DNA of 64,000 nt from Nocardioides salarius. Its GTDB lineage: Bacteria; Actinomycetota; Actinomycetes; Propionibacteriales; Nocardioidaceae. Location of the stretch: the NCBI RefSeq assembly GCF_016907435.1, contig NZ_JAFBBZ010000001.1, forward strand, positions 1,116,001-1,180,000, in the 5' to 3' direction. The notes below the pieces were generated by a model. That model saw only the letters and a list, made by a program, of their open reading frames with translations. It was not told the DNA's origin and did not search any database. Positions 33,804-42,296 of the stretch are shown here, in pieces (position 1 is the stretch's first letter; each line of letters starts with the position of its first letter). Made by a program: the position numbers and the translations under genes.

Positions 33804-35147
33804 ATGGCACTCGCTCCCGCACCCGGTCTCGACCTGGCCGACCTCTCCGAGGTCGAGCTGGTCGAGGTGCTGCGCGCAGCCGAGGAGCAGAAGTGCCAGC
33901 TCGATGCGCTGCAGGTCGAGGTGACGGCGCGGCTCGACGAGGTCGTACGCCGCCGGCACGCCGCGGCCGGTCTGCCCGTCGAGCGGCAGGGTGTGGGGGT
34001 GGCCTCCCAGGTCGCCCTGGCCCGGCGGGAGTCACCCAGCCGTGGCGCCCGCCACCTCGGGCTGGCGAAGATCCTGGTGGCCGAGCTGCCGCACACGCTG
34101 GCCGCAATGCGCTCCGGGTGGTGCACCGAGTGGCGCGCCACCCTGGTGGCCCGCGAGACCGCGTGCCTGTCCCTGGAGGACCGACGCCGCATCGACGCGG
34201 AGCTAATGGCCGACCCGGCCACCACCGAGGGCTGGGGCGACCAGCGGCTCGTCAGCGCCGCCCGCGCCCGGGCCTACGAGCTCGACCCGCACGCCGCCCT
34301 GAAGCGCTCGCGCAGGGCCGAGGGCGAGCGGCACGTCTCGCTGCGGCCCGCCCCCGACACGATGACCTGGTTGACCGCGCTGCTCCCGGTCGCCCAAGGA
34401 GTCTCGGTCTACGCCGCGCTGACCCGGACCGCCGACCAGGCCCGTGCCGCTGGTGACGAGCGCTCCCGCGGCCAGGTGATGGCCGACGCCCTCGTGGCCT
34501 CCCTCACCACCCTGACCGCCCCCGCCAGCTCAGAGCCCGCCGAGCCGGCGCCAGTTCCTGGCCCGGTGCCGATAGCGGTCAACCTGACCGTCTCCGATGC
34601 CACCCTCCTCGGCGGCGGTCACGCCCCGGGCTGGATCGCCGGGTACGGCCCGGTGCCGGCCGGGGTCGCTCGCGACCTGGTCGCCACCGCGCTGGCGGAG
34701 GCGCAGGCCACACTCCGGCGGCTCTACACCACGAGCAGCGGCGCCCTGGTCGCGATGGACTCCCGCTCCCGCGCCTTCCCGGCCGCGCTGGGACTCTTCA
34801 TCGACCTGCGCGACCAGTCGTGCCGCACCCCGTGGTGCGACGCCCCGATCCGCCACCACGACCACGTCGTCCCCGACCACGCCGGCGGCCCCACCAGCGC
34901 CGGCAACGGCCAAGGCCTGTGTGAGGCCTGCAACCAGGCCAAGGAAGCCCCCGGCTTCACCGCCACCGCCCACGACGGCGTCGTCACCACGACGACCCCC
35001 ACCGGCCACCAGGCCCGCTCCAGGGCACCCGCCCTGCCACCCGGCGACCCACCGGCCCGGGAGCCCCGGGGGCTGGGTCCCGTGGTCCACCTCTACCGCC
35101 ACCACCTCCAGGTCGTCCTCGCCGACGACTTCTTCCGCGCGGCCTGA
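33804..35147 (+). CDS. DUF222 domain HNH endonuclease
   Basis: A 447-residue protein of the 13E12/DUF222 family. The N-terminal helical DUF222 domain (LADLSEVELVEVLRAAEEQK, EWRATLVARETACLSLEDRR) is followed by a C-terminal HNH nuclease with CRTPWCDAPIRHHDHVVPDH, GNGQGLCEACNQAKEAPGF (His, zinc-cysteines and Asn visible). It is probably a DNA nuclease; members occur in many copies in actinobacteria and some are DNA-damage inducible. A perfect LexA box overlaps the promoter and the transcript is probably leaderless. It follows the XRE gene but has its own promoter. Confidence 0.9.
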   Translation: MALAPAPGLDLADLSEVELVEVLRAAEEQKCQLDALQVEVTARLDEVVRRRHAAAGLPVERQGVGVASQVALARRESPSRGARHLGLAKILVAELPHTLAAMRSGWCTEWRATLVARETACLSLEDRRRIDAELMADPATTEGWGDQRLVSAARARAYELDPHAALKRSRRAEGERHVSLRPAPDTMTWLTALLPVAQGVSVYAALTRTADQARAAGDERSRGQVMADALVASLTTLTAPASSEPAEPAPVPGPVPIAVNLTVSDATLLGGGHAPGWIAGYGPVPAGVARDLVATALAEAQATLRRLYTTSSGALVAMDSRSRAFPAALGLFIDLRDQSCRTPWCDAPIRHHDHVVPDHAGGPTSAGNGQGLCEACNQAKEAPGFTATAHDGVVTTTTPTGHQARSRAPALPPGDPPAREPRGLGPVVHLYRHHLQVVLADDFFRAA

Positions 35148-35206
35148 GACCCAGAAACAATCGACCTTCGAGGCAACCGACCGCCCACCAGGACCGTCTA
35201 CGAGGC

Positions 35207-36817
35207 ATGAGGTTCTCGGGACTGCCGACGCGGGTGCGCGTCGGAGGCAGCGTGCTGGTGGTGGTCGCCGCCGTGGTGCTGGCGCTGATCGTCGCCACCT
35301 GGCCCGCCCAGACCAATGACGGCGAGCGGCCCAAGCGGCCCGCGCGCGGCGAGCGGGCGGCGTACGCGCCGGAAGAGCAGGGCCCGCGCAGCGAGCCGAC
35401 GCCGGCGGCCGGGCAGACCGTGGCCCTCGAGCCGCGGCAGCGCCAGCCGCGGCCCAACATCGTGCTCCTGACCACCGACGACCAGAGCGACGCCGAGCTG
35501 CGGTTCATGCCACGCACCCGGCGGCTGATCGGCGACGTGGGCATCGACCTCACCGACGCCATCAACCCGCACCCGCTGTGCTGCCCGGCGCGCGCCGAGA
35601 TCCTCACCGGCGAGTACGCGCACAACAACGGGGTGCGCCACAACGACGGGCCCTACGGCGGCTGGCCGGCCTTCGTGGCCAGCAACGCCGAGGAGAACCT
35701 CGGGCCCTGGCTTCAGCGCGCCGGCTACCGCACCGGGTTCGTGGGCAAGAACCTCAACGAGTACACCTTCGACGACCCGCGCCCGCCCGGCTGGGACTTC
35801 TTCTCCCCCACCGGCGCGCGCACCTACTCCTACTACGGCACCACCTTCTACAACGACGGCGAGCCCCGCGGGTACGGCGAGAAGTACGTCGCCGACATCG
35901 TGCGCGACGAGACGACGCGGCTCATCAAGCGCTGGGCCGCCGAGCCCGAGCCGTTCTTCCTGTGGGCCTCCCACGTCGGCCCGCACGCGGCGTACGTCGA
36001 CGGGTGGCGCTCCCCGGTGCCCGCCCGGCGCCACGCCGACCTGTTCGGCGACCTCGAGGTCAGCACTCGCACCAAGGCCTCCTTCAACGAGGCCGACGTC
36101 TCCGACAAGCCGGCCGCGCTGCGCGAGCGGGCCCCGGTCTCGCTGCGCAAGCTGACCCGCCAGGTGCGCGACCGCGCCCGCTCGCTGCAGGCGATCGACC
36201 AGGCCAACGCCGCCACCATCCGCGCGCTGCGCCGCAGCGGCGAGCTCGACGACACCCTGGTGGTCTTCGTCAGCGACAACGGCTTCCTGCTCGGTGAGCA
36301 CCGCTTCTTCGGCAAGGACGTGCCCTACGACGAGGCGCTGCAGGTGCCGATGCTGGCCCGCGGCCCCGGGATCACCCCCGGCACCACCAGCCGCGCCACC
36401 GCCACCCTCGTCGACCTCGCCCCCACCTTCCTCGACCACGCGGGCGTGCTCGAGCAGGTGCGCGCCGCCGGCCACACCGACGGCATCAGCCTGCGCCCCG
36501 TGTGGGGCAGGGGCGCGCCGGTCAACGACACCTCGCTGATCCAGGCCGGCACCAGCGACCCCGAGGCGCTGGCCGCCTACGGCTGGGCGTGGCGCGGGGT
36601 GCGCACCGGCCGCTACACCTACACCCGCTGGTGGGACGGCTTCGAGGAGGTCTACGACCGCCGCCGCGACCCCGGAGAGCTGCGCAACGTCGCCGCGCAG
36701 GCGTCGTACGCCGGGGTGCGGCGCGAGCTGCGCCGGCGCCTCCGGCGGCTGGGCGACTGCGCCGGGGTCAAGGAGTGCGAGCAGCAGGACTTCGGCGCGG
36801 TGCCCTCGCCGCGCTGA
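35207..36817 (+). CDS. Membrane-anchored sulfatase
   Basis: A 536-residue protein of the alkaline-phosphatase-like sulfatase family. Residues 13-33 form a signal anchor (GSVLVVVAAVVLALIVATW), so the enzyme acts outside the cell. The metal-binding Asp pair is at TTDDQSDAEL (about 89-97) and the formylglycine motif is CCPAR (Cys125 to Arg129, fitting C-x-P-x-R). Later conserved parts are VFVSDNGFLLGEHRFFGKDV and VPMLARGPGI. It needs a formylglycine-generating enzyme not seen in this window. The substrate, probably a sulfated or phosphonate polymer, is unknown. No clear ribosome-binding site. Confidence 0.88.
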   Translation: MRFSGLPTRVRVGGSVLVVVAAVVLALIVATWPAQTNDGERPKRPARGERAAYAPEEQGPRSEPTPAAGQTVALEPRQRQPRPNIVLLTTDDQSDAELRFMPRTRRLIGDVGIDLTDAINPHPLCCPARAEILTGEYAHNNGVRHNDGPYGGWPAFVASNAEENLGPWLQRAGYRTGFVGKNLNEYTFDDPRPPGWDFFSPTGARTYSYYGTTFYNDGEPRGYGEKYVADIVRDETTRLIKRWAAEPEPFFLWASHVGPHAAYVDGWRSPVPARRHADLFGDLEVSTRTKASFNEADVSDKPAALRERAPVSLRKLTRQVRDRARSLQAIDQANAATIRALRRSGELDDTLVVFVSDNGFLLGEHRFFGKDVPYDEALQVPMLARGPGITPGTTSRATATLVDLAPTFLDHAGVLEQVRAAGHTDGISLRPVWGRGAPVNDTSLIQAGTSDPEALAAYGWAWRGVRTGRYTYTRWWDGFEEVYDRRRDPGELRNVAAQASYAGVRRELRRRLRRLGDCAGVKECEQQDFGAVPSPR

Positions 36818-36832
36818 GCCGGGCGGGCCGGG

Positions 36833-37648
36833 TCAGGCGGGCCGCGGGGCCAGCGCCAGCTGGCGCGACTGGGCGACCAGGCGCCCGGTGGAGTCCCAGA
36901 CCTCGCAGTCCTCCTCGAACATCCCGCCGGCCAGGTTGCGGGTGTGGTGCTGCACCTTGAGCCAGCCCGGCGCCGGCTTGGCGCGCACGTGGGCGGAGAG
37001 CTCGATGGTCGGCGCCCAGCCCATCAGGCCCAGGTCGAAGGTGACCGGCGGCAGCGCGTCGAGCACCAGCAGCAGCGACAGCGGGTCGGGCTCGCGCTCC
37101 CCCTCGAGGCGGAACCACGCCTGGAAGCGCCCCATCCCGCTCGGCTCCCCCGTCGTCCAGCCCGCCTGCTCGCGCGGGAAGCGCATGTCGAAGCGCGACA
37201 TCAGCGGCGCCATCTCCAGCACGTACGACGGCGCGTCGGCGCGCCCCACGCACTCCTCGAGCGGCGGCAGGTCGGGCTCGGTCGCGGTGGTGCGCACGTC
37301 GCCGTCGAAGCGGTCGAGGTCGGAGTAGGTGGCCAGCACGCTGAGCCGGGTCGCGTCGTCCTGCTTCAGCTCGGCCGCGACGGTCGACATCCGGCCCCCG
37401 GCCCGCTTGACCTCGACGTCGATGGTGGCCGGGCCGGCCTCGGCGGCGGAGAGGAAGTAGGCGCTGACCGCCACCGGGTCGGGCTTGTCGCCCAGGTGGG
37501 TGCTGATCGCGGTGCCGAGCACGGCCAGCTGGTAGCCGCCGTTGAGGCCGCCCCCGACCTTCCAGCCCGGGGCGAGCTGGGCGGCGTACCGGCCCTCGCC
37601 GGCGGGGGTCACGGTGGTGTCGACGTCGAACTCGGCCTGCATGGTCAT
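36833..37648 (-). CDS. Thioesterase family protein (acyl-CoA thioesterase II-like)
   Basis: A 271-residue double-hotdog protein related to acyl-CoA thioesterase. The first hotdog has GWKVGGGLNGGYQLAVLGTA and the second LGLMGWAPTIELSAHVRAKP, with a C-terminal WDSTGRLVAQSRQLAL that is a family hallmark. It probably hydrolyses acyl-CoA esters in lipid metabolism. ATG at 37648 is 6 nt after TACTTT (37660-37655), a leaderless arrangement. Convergent with the sulfatase (15-bp gap). Confidence 0.85.
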   Translation of the reverse strand: MTMQAEFDVDTTVTPAGEGRYAAQLAPGWKVGGGLNGGYQLAVLGTAISTHLGDKPDPVAVSAYFLSAAEAGPATIDVEVKRAGGRMSTVAAELKQDDATRLSVLATYSDLDRFDGDVRTTATEPDLPPLEECVGRADAPSYVLEMAPLMSRFDMRFPREQAGWTTGEPSGMGRFQAWFRLEGEREPDPLSLLLVLDALPPVTFDLGLMGWAPTIELSAHVRAKPAPGWLKVQHHTRNLAGGMFEEDCEVWDSTGRLVAQSRQLALAPRPA

Positions 37649-37654
37649 GGGCAG

Positions 37655-37660
37655 AAAGTA
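37655..37660 (-). promoter_or_regulatory. -10 box of a leaderless thioesterase transcript
   Basis: TACTTT on the minus strand ends 6 nt before the ATG at 37648. Confidence 0.5.
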
Positions 37661-37750
37661 CCGACACCGCCTCCCCGCGGGTGAAGCCGGTCGGCCCGTG
37701 GGCGGGCAGGGTGACGGGCATCCCCAGCCACCCGACCCACGGAGGACCAC

Positions 37751-37963
37751 ATGGGCACCCTGCACGGCCGCGACGACCAGCCGCTCCACACCGAGGGCGT
37801 GCCCGCCGAGGAGGGCATCTCGCAGGCCGACGCCGCCGAGCGGCTCGACCAGGACCCCGACGAGCAGCTCAACGCCACCGACCCCGACTCCGACGTCGAC
37901 CTGCACGCGCCCCAGGAGCGGGTCTCGGGCACCGGTGACGACGCCGGGCACGACGGGGACTGA
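37751..37963 (+). CDS. Small acidic protein of unknown function
   Basis: A 70-residue, highly charged, probably disordered protein (ADAAERLDQDPDEQLNATDP and so on; 18 Asp and many Glu). No signal peptide, TM segment or known domain. ATG with a good ribosome-binding site CGGAGGA 7 nt upstream, which supports a real gene. It lies between divergent and convergent neighbours without an obvious partner. Function unknown. Confidence 0.6.
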   Translation: MGTLHGRDDQPLHTEGVPAEEGISQADAAERLDQDPDEQLNATDPDSDVDLHAPQERVSGTGDDAGHDGD

Positions 37964-37969
37964 GCGGGC

Positions 37970-38305
37970 TCAGCCCGCCCGCGGGGAGTACATGATCACC
38001 GCGACGCCGACCAGGCAGACCAGCGCGCCGGTGACGTCGTACCGGTCGGGGCGGAAGCCGTCGACGACCATCCCCCAGGCCAACGAGCCGGCCACGAACA
38101 CCCCGCCGTACGCCGCCAGGATGCGCCCGAAGTTGGCGTCGGGCTGCAGCGTGGCCACGAAGCCGTACAGGCCCAGCGCGACCACGCCGGCGCCGATCCA
38201 CAGCCAGCCGCGGTCCTCGCGCACCCCCTGCCAGACCAGCCAGGCGCCCCCGATCTCGGCGAGGGCGGCCAGCACGAACAACAGCAGCGAGGCGACGACG
38301 GGCAC
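37970..38305 (-). CDS. ynfA: YnfA family (UPF0060) membrane protein
   Basis: A 111-residue protein with four TM helices. It contains [20 protein letters not shown] with a buried Glu and [20 protein letters not shown], both diagnostic of YnfA, a small-multidrug-resistance-like family. Transport of toxic cations is suggested for the family but not proven. GTG at 38305 lies 7 nt after GAGACT, possibly leaderless. It stops just after the small acidic protein gene (convergent) and is divergent from the amidase. Confidence 0.9.
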   Translation of the reverse strand: MPVVASLLLFVLAALAEIGGAWLVWQGVREDRGWLWIGAGVVALGLYGFVATLQPDANFGRILAAYGGVFVAGSLAWGMVVDGFRPDRYDVTGALVCLVGVAVIMYSPRAG

Positions 38306-38362
38306 GCCTGCAGTCTCGCAGCCCGGCGGGCAGGGCAGACTCGGCGCCGTGGAGCAGCAGCG

Positions 38363-39868
38363 ATGACAGCATCTTCCGGCCCCGCCCTGCCCGTGCCCGA
38401 CGGGCTGGTGGAGGCCTTCCGCGACTACGAGCGCGCGGTCGCCGAGCGCGACACCGCCGCGCTGGCGCGCTTCGTCGCGCCCGGCGCCAGCACCCTGGCC
38501 GGCGACCCGCGGGGGCTGCTGGTCGGCAGCGATGCGATCACGGCGTACGCCGCCGCCCCGGGCACGCGGCGCCTGGTGCAGACCCACGTGCAGGTCACCG
38601 ACCCCGACCACGCGCTGGTGGTGGCGCTGACCGAGCACGAGTCGGGCGGGCGCGGGCAGCAGACCCAGCTGTGGGCGCGCACCGACGCCGGCTGGGTCGT
38701 CACCGCCGCGCACACCTCCGAGCCGGCCCCCGCCCTCGACACCCGCGTGTGGCGCGTGGTGGGCGACCCGCTGGTGCCCGGCACCCCCGGCGGCCCGCTG
38801 TCGGGCGAGAGCGTCGCGGTCAAGGACGTCTACGCCGTGGCCGGGCACCCCGTCGGCGGCGGCAACCCCGCCTGGGAGGCCGCCGCGCCCATCGAGCGCG
38901 GCGACGCCAAGGCCGTGCTCGGGCTCGTCGAGGCCGGCGCCGACCTGCGCGGCATCGCGCGCACCGACGAGCTGGCGTGGTCGCTCTTCGGCACCAACCC
39001 GCACTACGGCGCCCCGCCCAACCCGCGCGCACCGTACCGGGTGCCCGGCGGCTCGTCGTCGGGCCCGGCCAGCGCGGTCTCGCTCGGCCACGCCACCATC
39101 GGGCTCGGCACCGACACCGGCGGGTCGGTGCGGGTGCCGGCGGCCTACCAGGGCCTGTACGGCGTGCGCACCACGCACGGCGCGATCGGCACCCACGGGG
39201 TGCTGGCGCTGGCGCCCAGCTTCGACACCGTCGGCTGGCTGACCCGCGACGCCGACCTGCTCGCCCTGGTCGGCGACGTGCTGCTGCCCGACAGTGCTGC
39301 ACGCGGCAGCTCCGAGCTGGTGCTGGTGCCCGAGCTGCTCGACCTCGCCGAGCCCGACGTGCGCGAGGCGGTCGAGGGCTGGGTGGCCACCCAGGGCCTG
39401 GTGGTGCGCGAGAGCTGGTCGCTCGGCGAGCTCGCCGAGTGGCGCCGCGCGTTCATCACCTGGCAGTCGTGGGAGGCCTGGACCGTGCGCGGCGCCTGGC
39501 TGCGCGAGCGCCTCGACGTGCTCGGCCACGAGGGCCGCGCCCGCTTCGAGCACGCCTCGAGCATCGACGAGAGCACCGCCGAGCGGGCCCAGGGCGTGGT
39601 GCAGGCCGCCCGCGCCCGGCTGCGCGAGCTCGTGGGCGACCGGGTGCTGGTGGCCCCGACCACCCCGTCGGTGGCGCCGCTGCTCGGCAGCGACCTGGCC
39701 TCCCTGCGCGAGCCGACGCTGGCGCTGGCCTGCCTGGCCCCGCTCGCCGGCCTGCCCGCCGTCAGCCTCCCGCTGCGCACCGCCGCCGGGCTGCCGTGCG
39801 GCGTCAGCCTCACCGCCGCCCCCGGTCGCGACCGCGACCTGCTTGCCCTCGCCGCCTCCCTCGCCTGA
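38363..39868 (+). CDS. Amidase with N-terminal AtzH/SnoaL-like domain
   Basis: A 501-residue fusion. Residues 1 to about 120 are an AtzH/SnoaL-like alpha+beta domain ([40 protein letters not shown]). The rest is an amidase-signature hydrolase. The Lys-cisSer-Ser triad is visible as [10 protein letters not shown] (Lys about 155), [14 protein letters not shown] and [14 protein letters not shown]-terminal [20 protein letters not shown] completes the fold. The substrate, an amide or urea-type compound, is unknown. Ribosome-binding site GGAG 9 nt upstream. The stop is 12 nt before repeat copy B. Confidence 0.88.
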   Translation: MTASSGPALPVPDGLVEAFRDYERAVAERDTAALARFVAPGASTLAGDPRGLLVGSDAITAYAAAPGTRRLVQTHVQVTDPDHALVVALTEHESGGRGQQTQLWARTDAGWVVTAAHTSEPAPALDTRVWRVVGDPLVPGTPGGPLSGESVAVKDVYAVAGHPVGGGNPAWEAAAPIERGDAKAVLGLVEAGADLRGIARTDELAWSLFGTNPHYGAPPNPRAPYRVPGGSSSGPASAVSLGHATIGLGTDTGGSVRVPAAYQGLYGVRTTHGAIGTHGVLALAPSFDTVGWLTRDADLLALVGDVLLPDSAARGSSELVLVPELLDLAEPDVREAVEGWVATQGLVVRESWSLGELAEWRRAFITWQSWEAWTVRGAWLRERLDVLGHEGRARFEHASSIDESTAERAQGVVQAARARLRELVGDRVLVAPTTPSVAPLLGSDLASLREPTLALACLAPLAGLPAVSLPLRTAAGLPCGVSLTAAPGRDRDLLALAASLA

Positions 39869-39880
39869 CGCTCGGCCGGC

Positions 39881-39966
39881 CTGCAGGAGTCCCCGGCCAG
39901 CCGGGGACTCCCGCGCATGTCAGGGGTTGCACCACCCATCAAGCGCAGGAGAAGGCCGACAAGTCC
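39881..39966 (+). repeat. Structured 85-bp repeat, copy B
   Basis: Same element as copy A. The palindromic part (39886-39909, one changed base) is followed by ATGTCAGGGGTTGCACCACC and ATCAAGCGCAGGAG, then GGCCGACAAGTCC. The second arm pair has one mismatch (CCGACA instead of CTGACA). It starts 12 nt after the amidase stop and has the same orientation as the amidase. It is inverted relative to copy C, with the nuclease-like gene 40085-41062 between them. Confidence 0.9.
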
Positions 39967-40084
39967 ACGCCGGCCACGCCGAGCTCCGCGCCACTTCTCG
40001 TCCACAGCAGGCGCCTCCAGCGCCGCCGTCCACCGCGCCCGAGCGAGCTCCCCGGACGGGCCGCTGGGCGGGCAACTCTGCGGC

Positions 40085-41062
40085 ATGGACGACATCACGC
40101 CACTGGACCCCCTGCTCACTCCCATCCACCTGCGCAAGCAGCTGATCGACGCCGGCTGGAGCGACCGCGGCATCGCCCGCGCCCTGGCTCGCGGCGACCT
40201 CGCCAAGGTCCGGTGGGGCGCCTACGCCACCAAGGCGGCGTACGACGCGCTCGACGACGGCGGCCACAACGGGTTGCGCGCCCGGGCGGTGGTGGCCCAG
40301 GCCGGCACCGATCTGGTCGTCTCGCACGTCTCGGCGCTGCCGTTCTGGGGCGCCCCGACCTGGGGCTTCGCGCTCGACACGGTGCACGTGACCCGACGCG
40401 ACCGGAAGGCCGGGCGCCGCGAGGCCGGTGTCCAGCAGCACCGCGGCCGGTTGCTGCCGGGAGACACTGTCAGCCGTGGCGGGGTGGTCGTCTCCTCGCC
40501 GACCCGGCTCGCGATCGAGGTCACCACGACCGGGCGCACCGAGGCCGCCCTGTGCGTCGTCAACGACCTCCTGCACCGCAAGCTGACCACCCGCAAGGAG
40601 CTCGAGACCCGCTACCTCGCGCTCGACGACGAGGTCGACGCGCCGATGGACCACTGGCCCGGCACCCTCACTGCCAACATCGTGCTGCGGTTGTGCGACG
40701 CGCGCCTGGAGTCGGTCGGCGAGAGCCGCCTGTTCCACCTCTGCTGGGTGCACGGGCTGCCGCTGCCGATCCCGCAGTACGAGGTGCGCGACCGGCACGG
40801 CCGGCTGATCGCCCGCGTCGACTTCGCCTGGCCCGAGCTCGGCGTCTTCATGGAGTTCGACGGCAAGATCAAGTACACCAAGCTCCTGAAGCCCGGCGAG
40901 AGCATCACCGAGGTCGTGCTGCGGGAGAAGAGGCGCGAGCAGGAGGTCTGCGAGGCCACCGGTTGGCGCGGCATCCGCGTGGACTGGCCCGACCTCGAGC
41001 GCGCCCAGGCCACCGCGCAGCGCATCGCCCAGGTCCTCACGCCGCCCTCGCTCAGCGCCTGA
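40085..41062 (+). CDS. AbiEi-like N-terminus with DUF559-like PD-(D/E)XK nuclease domain
   Basis: A 325-residue protein. The N-terminal winged-helix-like region (HLRKQLIDAGWSDRGIARAL, ARGDLAKVRWGAYATKAA) resembles the AbiEi_4 antitoxin domain. The C-terminal part has RHGRLIARVDFAWPELGVFM, EFDGKIKYTKLL and later REKRREQEVCEATGWRGIRV, matching a DUF559/VSR-like nuclease core (Asp, then Glu-x-Asp-Gly-Lys). Such proteins recur in Nocardioides-type genomes with unknown function; DNA binding and cleavage is plausible. It stands alone, bracketed by inverted copies B and C of the 85-bp repeat, as in a mobile cassette. No ribosome-binding site. Confidence 0.7.
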   Translation: MDDITPLDPLLTPIHLRKQLIDAGWSDRGIARALARGDLAKVRWGAYATKAAYDALDDGGHNGLRARAVVAQAGTDLVVSHVSALPFWGAPTWGFALDTVHVTRRDRKAGRREAGVQQHRGRLLPGDTVSRGGVVVSSPTRLAIEVTTTGRTEAALCVVNDLLHRKLTTRKELETRYLALDDEVDAPMDHWPGTLTANIVLRLCDARLESVGESRLFHLCWVHGLPLPIPQYEVRDRHGRLIARVDFAWPELGVFMEFDGKIKYTKLLKPGESITEVVLREKRREQEVCEATGWRGIRVDWPDLERAQATAQRIAQVLTPPSLSA

Positions 41063-41079
41063 GCGGCGTACGTCGCCGC

Positions 41080-41163
41080 ACTTGTCAGCCGTCTCCGTCG
41101 CTTGTGGGGCGATGCAACCCCTGACCAGTGCAGGAGTCCCCGGCCGGCCGGGGACTCCTGCAG
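41080..41163 (-). repeat. Structured 85-bp repeat, copy C
   Basis: Read on the minus strand it begins CTGCAGGAG, 17 nt after the SGNH hydrolase stop, and ends CTGACAAGT. The 24-bp palindrome is intact. The following arms are partly degraded (CTCCTGCAC against GCGACGGAG), but the small inner hairpin has compensating changes (GGGG paired to CCCC with a different loop). Confidence 0.9.
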
Positions 41164-41179
41164 CCCCCGGCCACGGTGC

Positions 41180-42160
41180 TCAACGGAAGACGTCGGGGTC
41201 GGTGTCGCGCAGGTGCTGCAGCAGGTACGCCGCCTGGGCGCGGGCGCCGGCGGCGTTCGGGTGCGCGGGCACCCCGACGGCGGGGTCATTGGCGGAGGGG
41301 CCGTAGGTCTCGGCCCAGCGCACCTGCGGCGCCTGGCACAGGTCGTGCCCGGCGCTCTGGCGGTAGGTGTTGACCACCTCGGCCCCGCCGCGGCGGGCGG
41401 CGCGGTGCACCATCTTGTTGAGCTGGCGGAACTTCGCGGAGATGTAGGCCATGTCCTCGTCGGTGGCCGGCAGGGTCGGGTAGCAGCCGTGGTCGGGCAC
41501 CACGTCGAGGTAGTCCATCACCAGGATCCGTGCCAGCGGAGCCCGGCGGCGGATCTGGCGCAGCGCCTTGACGAGCTTGATCTCGGAGGCGCGGATGCGC
41601 TGCGCCAGCTGGTCCTTGCCGCCGGCGGTGTACTTGGCCTTGCAGCCGCCGAGGGGCAGGCCGGGGCCGCTGTCGGAGACCGGGTTGGCGACGGGCACCA
41701 GGTTGAGGCAGTCGAGCCCGGCGCCGGCGATGCCGGCGTCGTTGCCGCCGATGCCGACGCTGACCAGGTCGGTGGTGCGGCTGAGCCGGTCGAACTGCGG
41801 CGGATTGGTGCCGCCGAGCGGGAGCCCCTCCTGCGGGCGCCGGAAGTGCTTGGTGGTCGCCGAGCCGCACGACGCGTCGCGGAACACCGGCACTGAGATC
41901 GCCTCGGCCACGATCTTGGGGTAGTTGGTCTTCGACTGCGCGCAGTCGATCGGCGCGTGGGTGGTGTCGGGCAGGCCGTAGCGGTCGACCAGCACGACGT
42001 CGGCGGTCCAGGAGTCGCCCAGGGCGACGTACTCGGTGAAGGCGGGCAGGCGGCGCTCCTGCGAGGCCGCAGCCACGGTGGAGCCGGCGCCCGGCGCGAC
42101 CAGCAGCGCGCCGACCAGGGGGGCGAGGAGACCGAGGAGGGCCAGCGGGCGGGTCGTCAT
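41180..42160 (-). CDS. Secreted SGNH/GDSL hydrolase
   Basis: A 326-residue exported protein with signal peptide (ALLGLLAPLVGALLVAPGAG) and a SGNH catalytic core. Block I is YVALGDSWTAD (Ser about residue 50), block III is GIGGNDAGIAG, and the Asp/His block is PAHPNAAGARAQAAYLLQHL. Cysteines in pairs suggest disulfides outside the cell. It resembles the SEST-like lipase/esterase group; an acyl-ester substrate is likely. ATG at 42160 with GAGGAGGG upstream. It lies between copies C and D of the 85-bp repeat, both on its strand. Confidence 0.88.
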   Translation of the reverse strand: MTTRPLALLGLLAPLVGALLVAPGAGSTVAAASQERRLPAFTEYVALGDSWTADVVLVDRYGLPDTTHAPIDCAQSKTNYPKIVAEAISVPVFRDASCGSATTKHFRRPQEGLPLGGTNPPQFDRLSRTTDLVSVGIGGNDAGIAGAGLDCLNLVPVANPVSDSGPGLPLGGCKAKYTAGGKDQLAQRIRASEIKLVKALRQIRRRAPLARILVMDYLDVVPDHGCYPTLPATDEDMAYISAKFRQLNKMVHRAARRGGAEVVNTYRQSAGHDLCQAPQVRWAETYGPSANDPAVGVPAHPNAAGARAQAAYLLQHLRDTDPDVFR

Positions 42161-42212
42161 GCCCTCCTCAACGGGCGGCGGTGACGGAGGTCACGCCCAA
42201 GCCCGAGGCAGG

Positions 42213-42296
42213 ACTTGTCAGCCTTCTCCTGCGCTTGATGGGTGGTGCAACCCCTGACAAGCGCAGGAGTCCCCGGCCGGCCGGGGACTCATGCAG
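42213..42296 (-). repeat. Structured 85-bp repeat, copy D
   Basis: Read on the minus strand from 42296: CTGCATGAG, the 24-bp palindrome, CTCCTGCGC, CTTGTCAG, GCGCAGGAG, CTGACAAG. Both interleaved arm pairs are perfectly complementary (9 and 8 bp). The TGA of the TetR gene (42291-42289) is part of the element, as with copy A and the GNAT gene. Confidence 0.92.

Noticed and set aside
39881..41163. Classical insertion sequence
   Set aside because: The inner gene is not a recognised transposase and no target-site duplication was found, so only a possible cassette is claimed.
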